A stretch of DNA of 42,149 nucleotides, taken from Hofstenia miamia. Lineage: Eukaryota; Xenacoelomorpha; Acoela; Hofsteniidae. Within the stretch, counting starts at the first letter, position 1; each line of letters begins with the position of its first letter. The position numbers and the translations under genes are program-made. Positions 13,201 to 23,206 of this stretch are shown piece after piece. The DNA is taken from contig CABFPE010000169.1 in assembly GCA_900660155.1 (NCBI GenBank), forward strand, positions 294,773-336,921. Direction: 5' to 3'. The notes beneath the pieces were generated by a model. That model worked only from the letters and a program-made list of their open reading frames with translations. It ran no database searches and was not told the DNA's origin.

Positions 13201-16200
13201 ATATATATATTCAAGAAATTATAAATCTTCAAAAAAATTAAAAAACTTAAATATTTCGACCAAGGAAGTGCTTCCCCCTATATATCAATGCAATATAACA
13301 AGAGCATTTTTTCACATTTTCAATGTATTTCGAATGTATCAGAAGTTAATATACATAAGAATTCAGCTAATTCCTTTGTAAAAGGTGTCTTCATTGCAAC
13401 CTGAATTACTAAAGAACTCCAATAAGGGAGAGAATAAAGACTTTACTTCAGGAACTTAAAAATTGGCAATTTCACTGTTACTGTTAACATTAGGGATAGG
13501 CTCAAGCATACTGGGTCAAATTTATACACAGTCATTTCACCAAAGTAGTTGAGAAACTGGAAAATCTAGACAGGGATTTGCTTAGTTGGATTCCATTATC
13601 AAACGTTGTTTTTCAAGTTCAATATAGGATTATTTGAACTTAAGGTCGACGTGCAGCACTTGCATGAACTAATGCTGCAATTTTCAAAATTAACATACTC
13701 CATGATTCTTTGCTATCGGTTTCATGAAAATAAAATCGCCAGAAATCGGACAATTCACAACACGGTGCTGAACGTCAGCAGTCAAATGACTCTTGCGAAG
13801 AGTTCTGCACACAAAATAATTCATTTTGTCAAAAGATATTTTCGCTTTTATTCATTTATTTGTGTTCGAGTGTAAAGTTTTACATTACTTAAAGATAAAA
13901 AAACTAAGTAACAACACAGTATCATAGCACTACTTGCATACAAATTCTTCAAAGCATATATTATAATTTTACATTTCTATGCTCTATTAGGGTGCATTTT
14001 AAAATCAATTTAGATGACTTAGTTGATTATCATCATGTTCGAAAACATGAAATAGTAGGATTGTCATACAAATATAATCGGAATAAATTTTTGCCCATTT
14101 GTTTATAAAATCTATTAAGAATTAATTACAATTAAATTTCTTTTTTAGTAATTATTCGTACTAATGCAGAGGGTATATGGAACGTTATTTGGATATTTCG
14201 CTAGTTCAGTGCATAAATATTGGCATTTTTATGGATAGATGAAATTTTTTCATAAGGATATGTTAATTGATATCTAAAACAACCATATTGTTAAAAATCT
14301 CAGATAATTATCCCTCAAAATGTCGAACACAAAACGATTTAATTTTTGGGGTTAAGAAAAATTTTTTGGCCACAGCAGAATTATCAAAATTGGTCAAAAT
14401 TGAGATTTTTATGAGTAGTGATCATAACAATGTTCAATTTTGCGCTTTCATTAGCCATATTGAAATAGCATTTGGGCGAAAAATGTACCAAGCGTTAATC
14501 TGAACTTTTTCTGAAAAAATAGCCGTCTAATAATAATAAAGGACTATTGGGAGATTATTGAATTAAAGTGATTGCCTCAAAACCTACCGATAGACGTGCA
14601 TTTGCCAATGCATCATCTGCCTTTTCCTTAACTGCATTAAGTTCACCCTCATAATTTCTGATTTCTTCGTCTTTTGACGAAACTACTTTTTTGAGAAGTT
14701 CGATCTCATTTTCAAGATCTGAAAAATTCTCTTTTAACATGTTGTTCTAAAATCAAATGAACTCATATTACTACAATGTTGCATACATCTGACAATTCTT
14801 GATGCTGCTCATCTAGAAGAAGCGTCAATCTTTCAATTTCTTTGCCGCGCTCATCTAAATCTTCCTCATATTTCTTGATGACAGCATTATGTGCAATTTC
14901 TTTCTCCTAAAGTTTTACTATTATTCTGCAGACATTAAACATTAATGAAAACTTTAGTTTATTACGTCTCATAATGTGTTAAAATGAGTTTTATCTTACC
15001 CCATTTTTATTGAAGAGAGAATACATTTTAGAATTTCAAAAATATGATAATTACATGAAAATCAGGTTAGTGTATTTCTTGAAAAAAATTGTGTTGATTC
15101 CTTGCCCAATTTTTTGAAAGGCATTGAAACCATTTTTAGTGCTAATTATTGCTACAGTTGGGGAAGTAGAAAACTAGTGTAACGGAAGATCTTCAAAAAT
15201 ATTATGAGAATATTCATAAAAATATATGATAGCGACATAATTTCAATATAACCAGAATGATCTCGATCCATCAAAAAAACGATTTTTGTACATTTGTACA
15301 ATCACTTGAGCAAATAATAATGTGTACACTTCTATTGTGTCACATCTTCCTAAAGTTAAAAAACCTAAAAATATGTGATATATGAAAAAAGGCTTCGCTG
15401 AAACTTTTGTTTTTTGATGAATGGGTATAAATCATTTATCAACTTTTCAAATAAATACACGAGTTTGGAGTAAAATTGCAACAAATATTCTGAAATTTGA
15501 CAACAAATACAGACATTTTTAAAATATATTACATACAAACTTTTTAATTTATTTTAATTAAAATATAACTATTTCAATGTTTTCAAGTTTTCAGAGTGCC
15601 GACACTGCGCATCACATTCTATTTGACTCTGGGGATAATATTTACAAATAAAAAAGCATTAATGCATTACAGATGTAGATAGTTTTAGTAATTACAAGGA
15701 GTTCTACTTCAGACATATTGCATAATTATGCTGAATTTGAAGAAAGTAAGTGTGCAGTATTGGGATTTTCTTACTAGAGTTGCTTGAGAATTGAAGATTC
15801 AATGAATGTTACACTACTACATATTTCCATGCATATCGTTAATCTATAGTAGTGAAATAAGGCATTTGATGCATATATTAAAAACTAATGAATCACTTTG
15901 GTAAACTTAAACAATATCTTTGAATTTTATAATAAGCATGCAATTGCTTGAAACAACGAGATCCTGAAGAAATTCATGGAAAATATTTTGAGATTTCACG
16001 GCACGTTGCCAAAGTTCATGGTCTTTTTCAGAAAATCAGGCACATTTTGACGAAAAAACCCTTACATGTGATACTTAGTTTAATTCTCAAAGCACAGTCT
16101 GGCAATAAATTTTCTGAACATTTTCCTTAGAAATCCGCTAGGCATTCAGCTCAAAGTGATAGTTTTAATAATCAATTGATTTTTTTAAATATTTAAAAAA

Positions 16201-18029
16201 AACTACTAAATGTTTAAAATTATAGATTATCTTAAATGAATTCAATATTTTTGTTGCAAAAAAATTTCTGAGCATTTTGAAATGATTCACTTCTATTTGT
16301 TAATTGCAATTATTGAAATTGTAATCTTGAATTTTCCAGCCAACCAGCAAATATTATACGTAATATAATGCGTTAGAATTTCATTTTGCTTATTTCCTGT
16401 ATTTACAATATTCTCAAATGCTTCCATTGAGATATTTGTTTGTCATGTGAAGAAAGGGGACAAATTTGTCTTTTACATGAGGTGAAAAGAAATGATATAG
16501 TGAAATTGGAATGTGATTTGATGATCTGTTTGTAAAATAGAAAACACTATCGATTACAGGCAAATGGCAGTTTCAAAAAAAACAAGGTATGGAAGACCAA
16601 AAAACTAGCATTAACAAAAATAAGAAATTCTAATCGTGCATTAGCAGCCCAAATTTATGCTTATAATCCCTGATAGCAAATGAAAAATTCGTATGACAGC
16701 TTCAAAGAGTTTTATAGAACTTGGAGTCAATTCTATTAAAGCAGTCAAGAAAAAACAAAAGAAATGTAACATTTTCGAAAGATTTTATCAACAGAACACA
16801 ATACCAAGTGGATAGAATGGTTTTCATGATAGCGCGATTTGATTCATTAGAGGTATAAAAGTGCGACTATATTATGAGATGGGCCTTCATTACATTTAAA
16901 GGCTTTGATATTTAGAAATAACAAATGAAGCAGTGAATAGCTTAAAAAGGTCTTCGCCTGGCAGTAGATAAATATGATTTCAAACCATCGATTTTAAGCT
17001 GACAATGCCATCACTCAAATTCTTCTCTACTAATGAATAAATGCGACACTGTATTGGCTACCACAGTTTCCAGATTTTAATATCATAGAAAATTGCTGGG
17101 CAGAGTAGAAATACAATAATCAACAAAAGCTCAACTTTATGATTCAGTCACCAGGCGTCTTTAACCATGCATTTTGATGACTTAATTTATTTCTCAGAGC
17201 ACTATTTCGAGATACTTTTGCGGAGATCTGACTGATTTTTGAATTTCTGGTTACCCTTCATGATAACTCAGCCAAAGCGGTTAATCAAAATGCCATATTG
17301 CATTTTCTGAACTCAAAACTCCATCACACATCACCATTTATTCACACATTATTTGTGCTACTATGCGCTGATTGGCTGGAATCAACACATAAAAAGCAAA
17401 ACACTTTATAGAATATATATAGTTGTGATTAAGATAAAACAATACAATAAAAATATATTAGAGAAACAAACATACCTTGATTTGTAAACTTAGTTCAGAA
17501 TTAAGATGAATTAAATTTTCCTCACCTGGATCCTGATCTGCATTTAAATTTCCAATATATTGTACACTCAACTCATAACAGTGTGTACATACATTCATGA
17601 CTATATATTAGCAGAACAAAGCATATTTGAAATTTAAATGCAGAAACTTCCCACGACCGAAATGTATTGATGCTGAAAAAGATCCTTCGTCAGACTTATA
17701 GCTACTACCATGAGAAGAATGACTAATTATGGTTTCTGACTTTTCTAAGTTCTCCACTGATCTTACTTTGGCTAATAGTTGTGTTTTTCTTTCTGTTTGA
17801 ACACCAACGTTGATCATTCTTGGCTTTCCTTAAAGCAACTAATCAATAACCTCAATAATTAGAATTATGTACCAAACTGCAATCCTCGTACAAATGTATC
17901 TTCAAACGATCGACTAGGAAAGTTATCAACAGGAGGAAGTTTGAATACATTTCTTTCAAATTGTACTTGATGGCCAGTTACTCGCATTTTACCCAAACTT
18001 CGAGTGTACGCGTTATTACGATCCTTCAT
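4149..18029 (-). CDS. Unrecognised coiled-coil protein, eight exons, 3' end uncertain
   Basis: Eight minus-strand exons with GT donors and AG acceptors (17873-18052, 17655-17828, 17476-17537, 14787-14906, 14588-14746, 10237-10352, 6792-6918, 4149-4274) join without a frame break into 347 codons. The N-terminal ~130 residues are not coiled coil: a basic start (MKDRNNAYTRSLGK), a motif NVFKLPPVDNFPSRSFEDTF, then GVQTE and a serine-rich patch. From about residue 135 the protein is charged and heptad-like (ELSLQIKEKEI, LDERGKEIERLTLLLDEQ, LENEIELLKKVV, EIEDREAKLQRLKHQIADML, SQINQLTEANNKL). This suggests a long rod of a cytoskeletal, centrosomal or ciliary type, but that is inference. I do not recognise the family. 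The intron at 10353-14587 could hide a missed exon, though phase does not require one. Confidence 0.75.
4275..5134. other. Intron sequence, no other feature seen
   Basis: This AT-rich, A-tract-rich sequence lies between exons 8 and 7 of the minus-strand gene. A 61-codon minus-strand frame at 4768-4953 has no coding character. The stretch ends at the left TTAA of the piggyBac-like element. Confidence 0.6.
5135..6181. mobile_element. piggyBac-like non-autonomous element with TTAA target sites
   Basis: TTAA stands at both ends (5131-5134 and 6182-6185). Directly inside, the left end reads CGCTATCTTACCCGGG and the right end, reverse complemented, reads CCCTATTTTATCTGGG (12 of 16 match). TTAA duplication and C-rich first bases are hallmarks of piggyBac elements. 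At about 1.05 kb with no transposase frame, this would be a non-autonomous or gutted copy. It sits in an intron of the coiled-coil gene. Inside are a near-palindrome at 5452-5475 and a relatively GC-rich patch at about 5690-5870. Confidence 0.55.
6188..6791. other. Intron sequence, nothing recognised
   Basis: The end of the intron between exons 8 and 7. A short C-rich patch near 6413 (gagcccctcctct) resembles patches in the piggyBac-like element, but too weakly for a call. Confidence 0.5.
6792..6918 (-). CDS. Coiled-coil gene, exon 7
   Basis: The donor is a consensus GTAAGT. The acceptor AG (6920-6919) lies inside an apparent ATGAGT; choosing it completes the split serine codon left by exon 6 and keeps the frame. 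It encodes ETSSEFSERKKQIDELTQDI and a coiled segment ending in KNKKS. Confidence 0.75.
6919..8865. other. Intron sequence, nothing recognised
   Basis: AT-rich intron between exons 7 and 6 of the minus-strand gene. A 64-codon plus-strand frame at 8181-8375 has no recognisable motif and looks like chance. Confidence 0.55.
8866..9090. mobile_element. Possible partial relative of the piggyBac-like element
   Basis: TTAA at 8866-8869 is followed by CCCCATCTCTATCGGC, which resembles the reverse-complemented right end of the element at 5135-6181. Further in, both share a gcgcccctt/cgcccccttcc patch and an AATACTgAAATTTGG-like stretch in the same order. I found no matching right end, so this is at best a truncated copy. 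Confidence 0.3.
9382..9416. repeat. Hairpin-capable inverted repeat
   Basis: Ten-base arms TACCCTCAAG and CTTGAGGGTA are perfect complements, separated by 14-15 bases. The site lies inside an intron of the minus-strand gene. No run of T follows that would mark a terminator, and its role is unknown. Confidence 0.6.
9417..10236. other. Intron sequence, nothing recognised
   Basis: AT-rich, with no exon, RNA gene or transposon end that I could support. Confidence 0.55.
10237..10352 (-). CDS. Coiled-coil gene, exon 6
   Basis: Acceptor ACATTTTAG and donor GTATGT flank 38 codons plus two bases: FEEQLQDQKVEFEHEIEDRE and LQRLKHQIADMLNENS. Hydrophobic residues fall in heptad positions. Confidence 0.8.
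10353..11914. other. Intron sequence, nothing recognised
   Basis: Right of exon 6 of the minus-strand gene. The minus-strand frame at 10585-10800 is hydrophobic and phenylalanine-rich, as expected by chance from A/T-rich DNA. A missed coiled-coil exon cannot be excluded. Confidence 0.5.
11919..12388. mobile_element. Inverted-repeat element (MITE) with CCGAA-like internal repeats
   Basis: The left end reads acatgtgcgttagagagtga and the right end, reverse complemented, reads acatgcgcattagagagtga (18 of 20 match). TA dinucleotides flank both ends (11917-11918 and 12389-12390), consistent with a Tc1/mariner-type target duplication. The interior is rich in degenerate pentamer and hexamer motifs such as ccgaacccga and cgatccgatccgatccgat. 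It carries no transposase frame, so it is non-autonomous. The overlapping minus-strand frame 11910-12155 is a by-product of the repeats. Confidence 0.65.
12393..14587. other. Intron sequence with one (AT)n tract
   Basis: Intron between exons 6 and 5 of the minus-strand gene, with an (AT)n tract at 13187-13210. Plus-strand frames at 13606-13875 and 14267-14503 have no motif, no splice context and no match to any family I know. Confidence 0.5.
13187..13210. repeat. (AT)n microsatellite
   Basis: Twelve uninterrupted AT units, directly preceded by ACACAC. Confidence 0.9.
14588..14746 (-). CDS. Coiled-coil gene, exon 5
   Basis: Acceptor TGATTTTAG and donor GTAGGT bracket 53 codons of coiled coil, starting NNMLKENFSDLENEIELLKK and ending DDALANARLS. 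The intron separating it from exon 4 is only 40 bases (14747-14786), strikingly shorter than the other introns. Confidence 0.8.
14787..14906 (-). CDS. Coiled-coil gene, exon 4
   Basis: The exon is 120 bases, phase 0 at both ends, acceptor ACTTTAG and donor GTATGC. It encodes 40 residues of charged coiled coil (EKEIAHNAVIKKYEEDL followed by ERLTLLLDEQHQELSD). Confidence 0.8.
14907..16549. other. Intron sequence, nothing recognised
   Basis: Left part of the intron between exons 4 and 3 of the minus-strand gene. A 60-codon plus-strand frame at 15948-16130 is unremarkable. Confidence 0.55.
16550..17170 (+). pseudogene. Tc1-like transposase relic
   Basis: Two landmarks occur in the order seen in Tc1 transposases. 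Near 16582 a segment reads TRYGRPK and, after a frame change, LALTKIRNSNRALAAQI, like the GRPKKLT..R.I.R...NRR.SA region of the DNA-binding domain. At 17055-17105 WLPQFPDFNIIENCWAE matches the family's WPPQSPDLNPIENLWAELK signature before the last catalytic residue. Between them the frame is full of stops and shifts, so the gene is long dead. I could not find convincing terminal inverted repeats. It lies in an intron of the coiled-coil gene, on the opposite strand. Confidence 0.55.
17476..17537 (-). CDS. Coiled-coil gene, exon 3
   Basis: A 62-base exon with acceptor AATGCAG and donor GTATGT encodes HQDPGEENLIHLNSELSLQ and then IK, the point where the heptad pattern starts. Its phases match both neighbours, which is the main support for such a short exon. 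Confidence 0.7.
17655..17828 (-). CDS. Coiled-coil gene, exon 2
   Basis: The acceptor is CTTTAAG and the frame continues as GKPRMINVGVQTERKTQLL, then a serine-rich segment (ETIISHSSHGSSYKSDEGSF). The donor is GTGGGA, leaving one base in phase. A GT three bases earlier is an alternative donor. Low-complexity serine content suggests a disordered, possibly phosphorylated linker. Confidence 0.7.
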
Positions 18030-18052
18030 GACAGCCAATTCTTATGTCATTT
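17873..18052 (-). CDS. Coiled-coil gene, exon 1 of the coding part
   Basis: The exon follows an AG at 18054-18053. The first usable ATG is at 18029-18027; an ATG closer to the acceptor meets a TAA after one codon. It encodes 52 codons plus one base, beginning MKDRNNAYTRSLGKMRV and containing NVFKLPPVDNFPSRSFEDTF. The donor is GTACAT. Because an acceptor sits just before the start codon, there must be either a non-coding exon further upstream or a trans-spliced leader. Confidence 0.75.
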
Positions 18053-18099
18053 CTAAAATAACTAATTCATCAATAAAAATGACAAAATATCATTGGAAT

Positions 18100-18127
18100 T
18101 TATATATATATATATATATATATATAT
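18100..18127. repeat. (TA)n microsatellite
   Basis: About 14 TA units, just upstream of the first coding exon of the minus-strand gene. Confidence 0.9.
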
Positions 18128-18137
18128 GACGTAGTAC

Positions 18138-18779
18138 AAAAGATGCTCGTCTGAACGCATATTATTCATTTGAACGACTTTGTTTTGGTGACAGATTGTC
18201 TCAAGTAGCAGTGAGTCGTAAAATACGAGGATTTTGAAACTCAACTATATTAACTTCAAATTGAACCTTGACGATATTGAATTCTAAAAGTTCTATTTTT
18301 TTAACAAAAAGCAGTTATTCCTTTCAATGAAGCAATATTGGTTTTTTCATAAGTTATGCTACAAAATTATCAATATATTTTACATGCGCGTATAACAAAT
18401 TGAAATCACTTATAAACCAGAATTCCTGCATGTATTGAAATTTAATTATATTGTTCAATTGTAAAATTACAAGGAAACTTTAAACAAGTAATTTCGTTAA
18501 GTTGAACCATCAGCAATTAACTATTTGGTCTTGACAATATTATATAACAAAATCTATAGAATTAAACGTCCAATCAAATTCCTTTTTTGATTTTAATGTT
18601 TTGAATCAGTAATTGAAGTGTTGATTATAATCTTCCCAGTGATAGAGAAGCACAATTCCCATTAAACTTAATTGATGAAGTGGCCGTGCATCAAAATAAT
18701 GCTAGTCTGAACGCAATTTCATCAACTTTTGATAGATGCAGCAAAAAGCATACATCGAAAAGATGCTCGTCTTAAGGCA
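18138..18779. repeat. Three dispersed copies of a ~22-bp motif
   Basis: Related segments lie at 18138-18159 (aaaagatgctcgtctgaacg), 18693-18715 (aaaataatgctagtctgaac) and 18758-18779 (aaaagatgctcgtcttaagg), all in the same orientation. The spacing is about 555 and 65 bases. The site is the upstream region of the minus-strand gene, so either a regulatory repeat or the remains of a repeat family is possible. Confidence 0.45.
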
Positions 18780-18940
18780 CCTTTAGGTTGACTGCTTGTT
18801 TGCCTTCACAAAATACAATGAAACAGAAATAATGAATTTTCTAATTCTCTGGCAAACCAGGAAAAATGGAGGCTCTCCCAAGGAGTCACCTGTCTATTGT
18901 ACAGTTTAATTAGTTTCTGGTGTAATGACTAAACACAGGC
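18160..18940. other. Upstream flank of the minus-strand gene and 5' edge of the LINE
   Basis: No coding frame is supported here. The promoter of the coiled-coil gene should be in or near this stretch, but I see no element I would name. The LINE becomes recognisable only from about 18940. Confidence 0.45.
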
Positions 18941-20019
18941 GAGGTGTCTCATCGAGCGACTGTGATGCATGCTCCAAGTATCCTTATTTTCATTTCACAT
19001 GGATTTTTCTCACGCTCATTGTGCAGGTCCATAATCAATTGGATACTCTAAGACGTAGACTGAAACGACAACTGACATTCATCCCCAAGATATCAGAACA
19101 GGATTTAGTTAAAGATCTCCCAGATTCTTTCGAACTTGATAAAGAAGCGTATATTTCCAAATTTCTGATGAAATTCTCAAAAGCCGATGATATATACAAG
19201 CTAATCAAGTGAATGTCTTCAGAGCCCTCTTTTCCCTATAACATGATTTACAAATCAGAACACGTTCATTACTAGTGTTTTTCAACCGACTGATTGTTCC
19301 ATAATTGATTTTGCTTATGCTTACCTTAACAATACTCAATCAGAAGTATACGAAGTTTTATCGTCTAATAAATCAGAGTCCAGTCCCGACCATATTTCAG
19401 GTGAAGCCATAAGTGATGCCGCTAATGCTCTATCTGTTCATTTTCTTCAACTTGAAAAACACATTTTACTTTCATGTGAGTTCCCTGCTTCTTGGAAACA
19501 GATAATAATTACTCCCCTTTTTAAAAAAGAAAATCGGCAAGATGTGCAATGCTACAGGTCTATTGCGAAACTGTCCAAACGTTCCCTTGCTTTTGAACGC
19601 CTGATATTCAAAAAATTATATGATTGTGTGCAACTGAAGTTCTCTAGGCAACAACATGGATTTATACGCGGCCCCTCTAAAGCCGCGCAGTTAATCTGTT
19701 TCCTACACGACATACGTCATACTGTCGATTCTGGAGAAGACTACTTTGCACTTTATCTGGACATTTTAAAAGCCTTTGATTCCACTTCCCATTTCATTTT
19801 ACTTAATAAATTGAGATAATTTGGTTTTTGTGGTAATCTACTTAAACTGCTCTCCTCTTATTTGTCTGGAAGATGTCAATGCGTTGAGATCAATAGCATT
19901 CGTTCCTCGTTCCTGACTTTAACTAGTGGAGTGTCTCAGAGGTCAATTTTTGGGCCCCCGCTCTTCATTATTGTTTTTTTAAATGATTTACCCCAAAACA
20001 TCTACTTCAACGACCTACC
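18940..20019 (+). pseudogene. LINE reverse transcriptase relic, left part
   Basis: After a linker (VHNQLDTLRRRLKRQ, then SEQDLVKDLPDSFELD) the frame breaks near 19210-19290. It then runs from about 19290 as SSNKSESSPDHISGEAISDA, FPASWKQIIITPLFKK, YRSIAKLSKRSLAFERLIFK, QQHGFIRGPSKAAQLI and LYLDILKAFDS, which carries the first catalytic aspartate. A stop follows at 19817-19819. The frame resumes with LLSSYLSGRCQCVEIN and LTSGVSQRSIFGPPLF, equivalent to the GVPQGSILGPLLF block. It reaches FLNDLP, just before the expected FADD box, where the LTR element interrupts it. Confidence 0.8.
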
Positions 20020-20172
20020 TGTTGTGATAATGACTAGGCTCAAGAAAAAGAAACTGCTTATACAGCTTTATTCAGACAAGATCTAAAAGATAAACAATAC
20101 ATTAATAATCAACATGTGATAAACTGTCTAAACGATTAAAACAACATTCCTAAAAGTTCATCATTCATATCA
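20020..20172 (-). repeat. 3' LTR of the gypsy-type element
   Basis: In element sense the LTR begins TGATATGAATGA and ends ATCACAACA. It contains CTGAATAAAGC, an AATAAA polyadenylation signal. Just upstream in element sense (20173 onward) lies a purine-rich run, AAAAGAGAA, fitting the polypurine tract. Confidence 0.9.
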
Positions 20173-20199
20173 TTCTCTTTTACTTAAAACTTGGACACA

Positions 20200-22170
20200 A
20201 AATATTTAAAATGATCTGGCTCTTTCCTGAACTCGTCCAGAGCGATGCAGCTGAATGTTGGAGCTGGCATTTTGCAACGTGTCCGTATTACTAGCAACGG
20301 TCTGTGGTTGAGGAAGCTGAATGGGTGTCGAAACACTGTTTCTGGGAGCACTGTCCACATTAGAAAGTGTCATCCAACACTCTCTCTCAATGGTTAGACG
20401 GAAATTTCTGAGACTCTAAAATGCAACTGACTGCTTTCCAAATTGTTCAATTATAACATTCACACTGACCATTTCCAATCGGAGGGTGAGGAGATGTTTG
20501 AATTTGAACAATGCCATTGTCTAAGCAGAATTGTCGAAATTCCTCTGACTGAAATTGAGTTCCTCTATCACTGTGAATAGCTGCAGGGCAATCAAAAACA
20601 CTGAACAATTTCTTAAGAGACCCAATAACTGAAGCATAAGTTGCATTTTTAACAGCAAAAGCAAAGGGAAATAGACTATACTCATCAATAATTGTTAACA
20701 GCATTGTTTCCCGTTTTCAGAGTTGGTACCTTTGGCCCAACAAAGTCAAGCGGCAGTCTTTTGAAAGACTTTGTTGACTTAATAACACTTTCTTTTGGTG
20801 CAAAGACAAACTTGGGCTTCAGAGAAGAACACACTTGACACTACGAAGTTAATGTTTTGACATCTTCCAAAGAAAATGGAAGATTCTGCTCACATACATA
20901 ATGCCACATATGTGTAATGCCAGGATGTGCGAGAGCATCGTGGATACCTTTAAGTTGTGTTGTGTCGTTTTTAGTGGCACAAAGCTGATTTCCATCAGCC
21001 TGGGCTCTTTGGGAACTTTTGACGTAAAATGCATCAAAACGTTTGATACTTTCTACAATAGCCAGAGCTTCCTTTTCCACCAAAGATAAGATTTTCGCAG
21101 ACTGATTTAAAGTTCTTGAAAAAAATACAATTGGGTGGCCACCTTGCGTTAACACGGACCCAATAGCATAGGCACAGACATCAGTCTCTAGCACCAGTCT
21201 ACCACCTCCTGGTTTTGGTAGAGCCCAAGAAGCAAGCTTAATTTCGTCCTCCAATTGTTTTATGCGCTCAAAGACATCAGATCTAAATGGAACGGCAAAC
21301 TGATGCAAAATTTCTAAAACGGGTTGCATCTTATTTGAGTAATTTTTGATCCATTTGGCATAGTAAGCAAAAAACCCTACTAGTCTAAGTAGCTTCTTGG
21401 TGTCATCAAGAATAGGTATGTCTTCTAATGTTTTAAAATGAGCAGGATCTGGTTGTTTTTTACCTTCTGAAATAATATGGCCCAGCATAGACACATATCG
21501 CAATCCGAATTTGCATTTCACAAGGTTGAGGGTCAGAGATTCTCACTCAGCAGCATCGCGGAAAGCTTGAAGGTTACGATCATGTTCCAGGAACAGCATT
21601 GGTCAGTCCAAATGGTATTCGGGTAAACTGATACAATTATCTGTCCACTTGAAATGCAGTATACTTCTTATCCTGTTCTGGGATTAGCACTTGATGCGCT
21701 GACTTCAAATCTAGTTTTGAGAAAACACAATACTTAGTTGCTTCATTTAGTAATTCTTCCATATCTGGAAAAAGGATAAGCATCCCATTTCGTAAAACGA
21801 TTTACTGTTTGTGTGTAGTCAATCACCATCCTGTGTTTTGTTGTATGGACAAAAACTGCTTGAAAGCGGCAACACGATTTAGGCTCTTCAACGATTCACT
21901 TCTGAACGCCTGAATTTGCGGTGATTCTCAGAAATCCACCTTGACTTCATGGGTACTGGAACAGATTTATACACTTCTTCATCATAAGATCGGAGGATCC
22001 ACTTTCATCATTGGTAAAACTTTATCATTGCAAATCTCCACAGAACCGACCTTGAGTATCTCTATTTCTGCCCCATCTCCACCTAATGATAAAATTACTG
22101 TTTTGTGTTTGCAACAAAACATCAAGACCAATCAAGACATCAGAAATTAGAGATTTCACTACCGAAAATG
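20200..22170 (-). pseudogene. pol relic: protease, reverse transcriptase, RNase H, integrase
   Basis: In order on the minus strand: a protease-like VLIGLDVLL near 22140; the reverse transcriptase fingers, FTKWDAYPFPDMEELLN and FSKLDLKSAHQ near 21720; YQFTRIPFGLTNAV near 21620. Then comes a deletion that removes the YLDD catalytic box, followed by the connection domain (LGHII.EGKKQPDP, LVGFFAYYAKWIKNYS). RNase H reads LETDVCAYAIGSVLTQGGHP with EKEALAIVESIKRF. The integrase zinc finger has H..A HPG and CQVC, with a stop between them. The integrase core has LDFVGPK, HSDRGTQF and GQCECYN, so all three acidic residues are visible, but a frameshift at about 20705 separates the first from the rest. 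The tail HRSGRVQERARSF fits the usual end of gypsy pol. Confidence 0.85.
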
Positions 22171-22949
22171 TGACTGTATAATATCATCCTAGCGTGGAAA
22201 TTATCGTATAGCACAATCCAATGAATCTCCAGAACTTACCCGTTAGCAAGTCGCGACTTTGACTTAATGTTTCCGACTTTGAGGCCCAACGAATCTTAAA
22301 CTAATGAAGGAGTTTGTAGAACCTTGATCGATCAATGATCCATTGCTGACTGGGGTTTCAAGTTCAGGTTTTGAATTTTGCTTGATACTGCGAAAATTTG
22401 ATATGTTTTTGATTATAGCATAGCACCAATGCTATCACATCTTCTTCATCACTTGGAATTGGTTCTGTAGCTGCCATTGACGATCGGCTTACAACTGCCC
22501 AGTTGCCTTGATTTCCACATTTAAGGCAATTAGAATTACGAGCAGAACATTTGGTTCATTGATGATCTTCTGACCACAGTAAATACAAGAATTATTGCTT
22601 GCTGTCACGGTTTTTCTAGATGAACTGTGACCTCCTCGGGTAAACCATTTATCACTCACAGCCACGACGGACGAGTTCCCAAACTGCAGTTATGATCTTG
22701 AATAGTCTGTAGAGTGTTCAACTGCATTTGCTAGACTTATACATTTGTCCAGCAACACATCATTATCAGCAAATTCTAATAATCGTGCTTAGATGAAATC
22801 AGATTGCATGCGAGAAACAAGCCCATCTCTCAGAAGCAATGCTTATGCTTTTTGGCAGTGAGTTGTCTACACTCGCATTGTACCATGAGGATCTTCAGGC
22901 GTTTGATAAAGTCAGCAGTAGATTCATTTGCTCGTTGCTTACATGATAG

Positions 22950-23130
22950 TGTAGAATCACTGGGGTGTGATTCTAGTGAACACAAAGAGAATACAGTTCA
23001 AACTATTTCTATTTACAAAATGCATTGCTCTATATATACAAGTTATTTACAATATTTACAAATACCAGTCACTAACAAGAAAAGCGCGAGGTCTGGCTGA
23101 TAAATAGCAACAACTACCAGCGATGTTACA
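22950..23130 (-). repeat. 3' LTR of the TRIM-like element
   Basis: One of two identical 181-bp terminal repeats. In element sense a G-rich segment, TTGGGGCGGCG, stands directly before it and may act as the polypurine tract, though it contains pyrimidines. Confidence 0.9.
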
Positions 23131-23206
23131 CGCCGCCCCAAGCCAGACTCGGCGACTTTTCTTGTGTGCCCAATGGAGGAGGATTTGGTCCAAAAGGATC
23201 CATTTG

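Noticed and set aside
13606..13875. 89-codon plus-strand frame
   Set aside because: No recognisable domain; lies in an intron of the minus-strand gene; composition typical of chance frames here.
14267..14503. 78-codon plus-strand frame
   Set aside because: No motif and no gene context; probably chance.
20849..21037. Second minus-strand frame in the pol region
   Set aside because: Overlaps the RNase H/integrase frame in a different phase and has no homology.
20901..21089. Plus-strand frame over the pol relic
   Set aside because: Antisense to the RNase H/integrase sequence, which is the clear homology here.
22804..23100. 98-codon plus-strand frame, and its partner at 23461-23667
   Set aside because: They run through the LTRs of the TRIM-like element; their shared 49-residue ending is simply the repeated LTR read in one frame.
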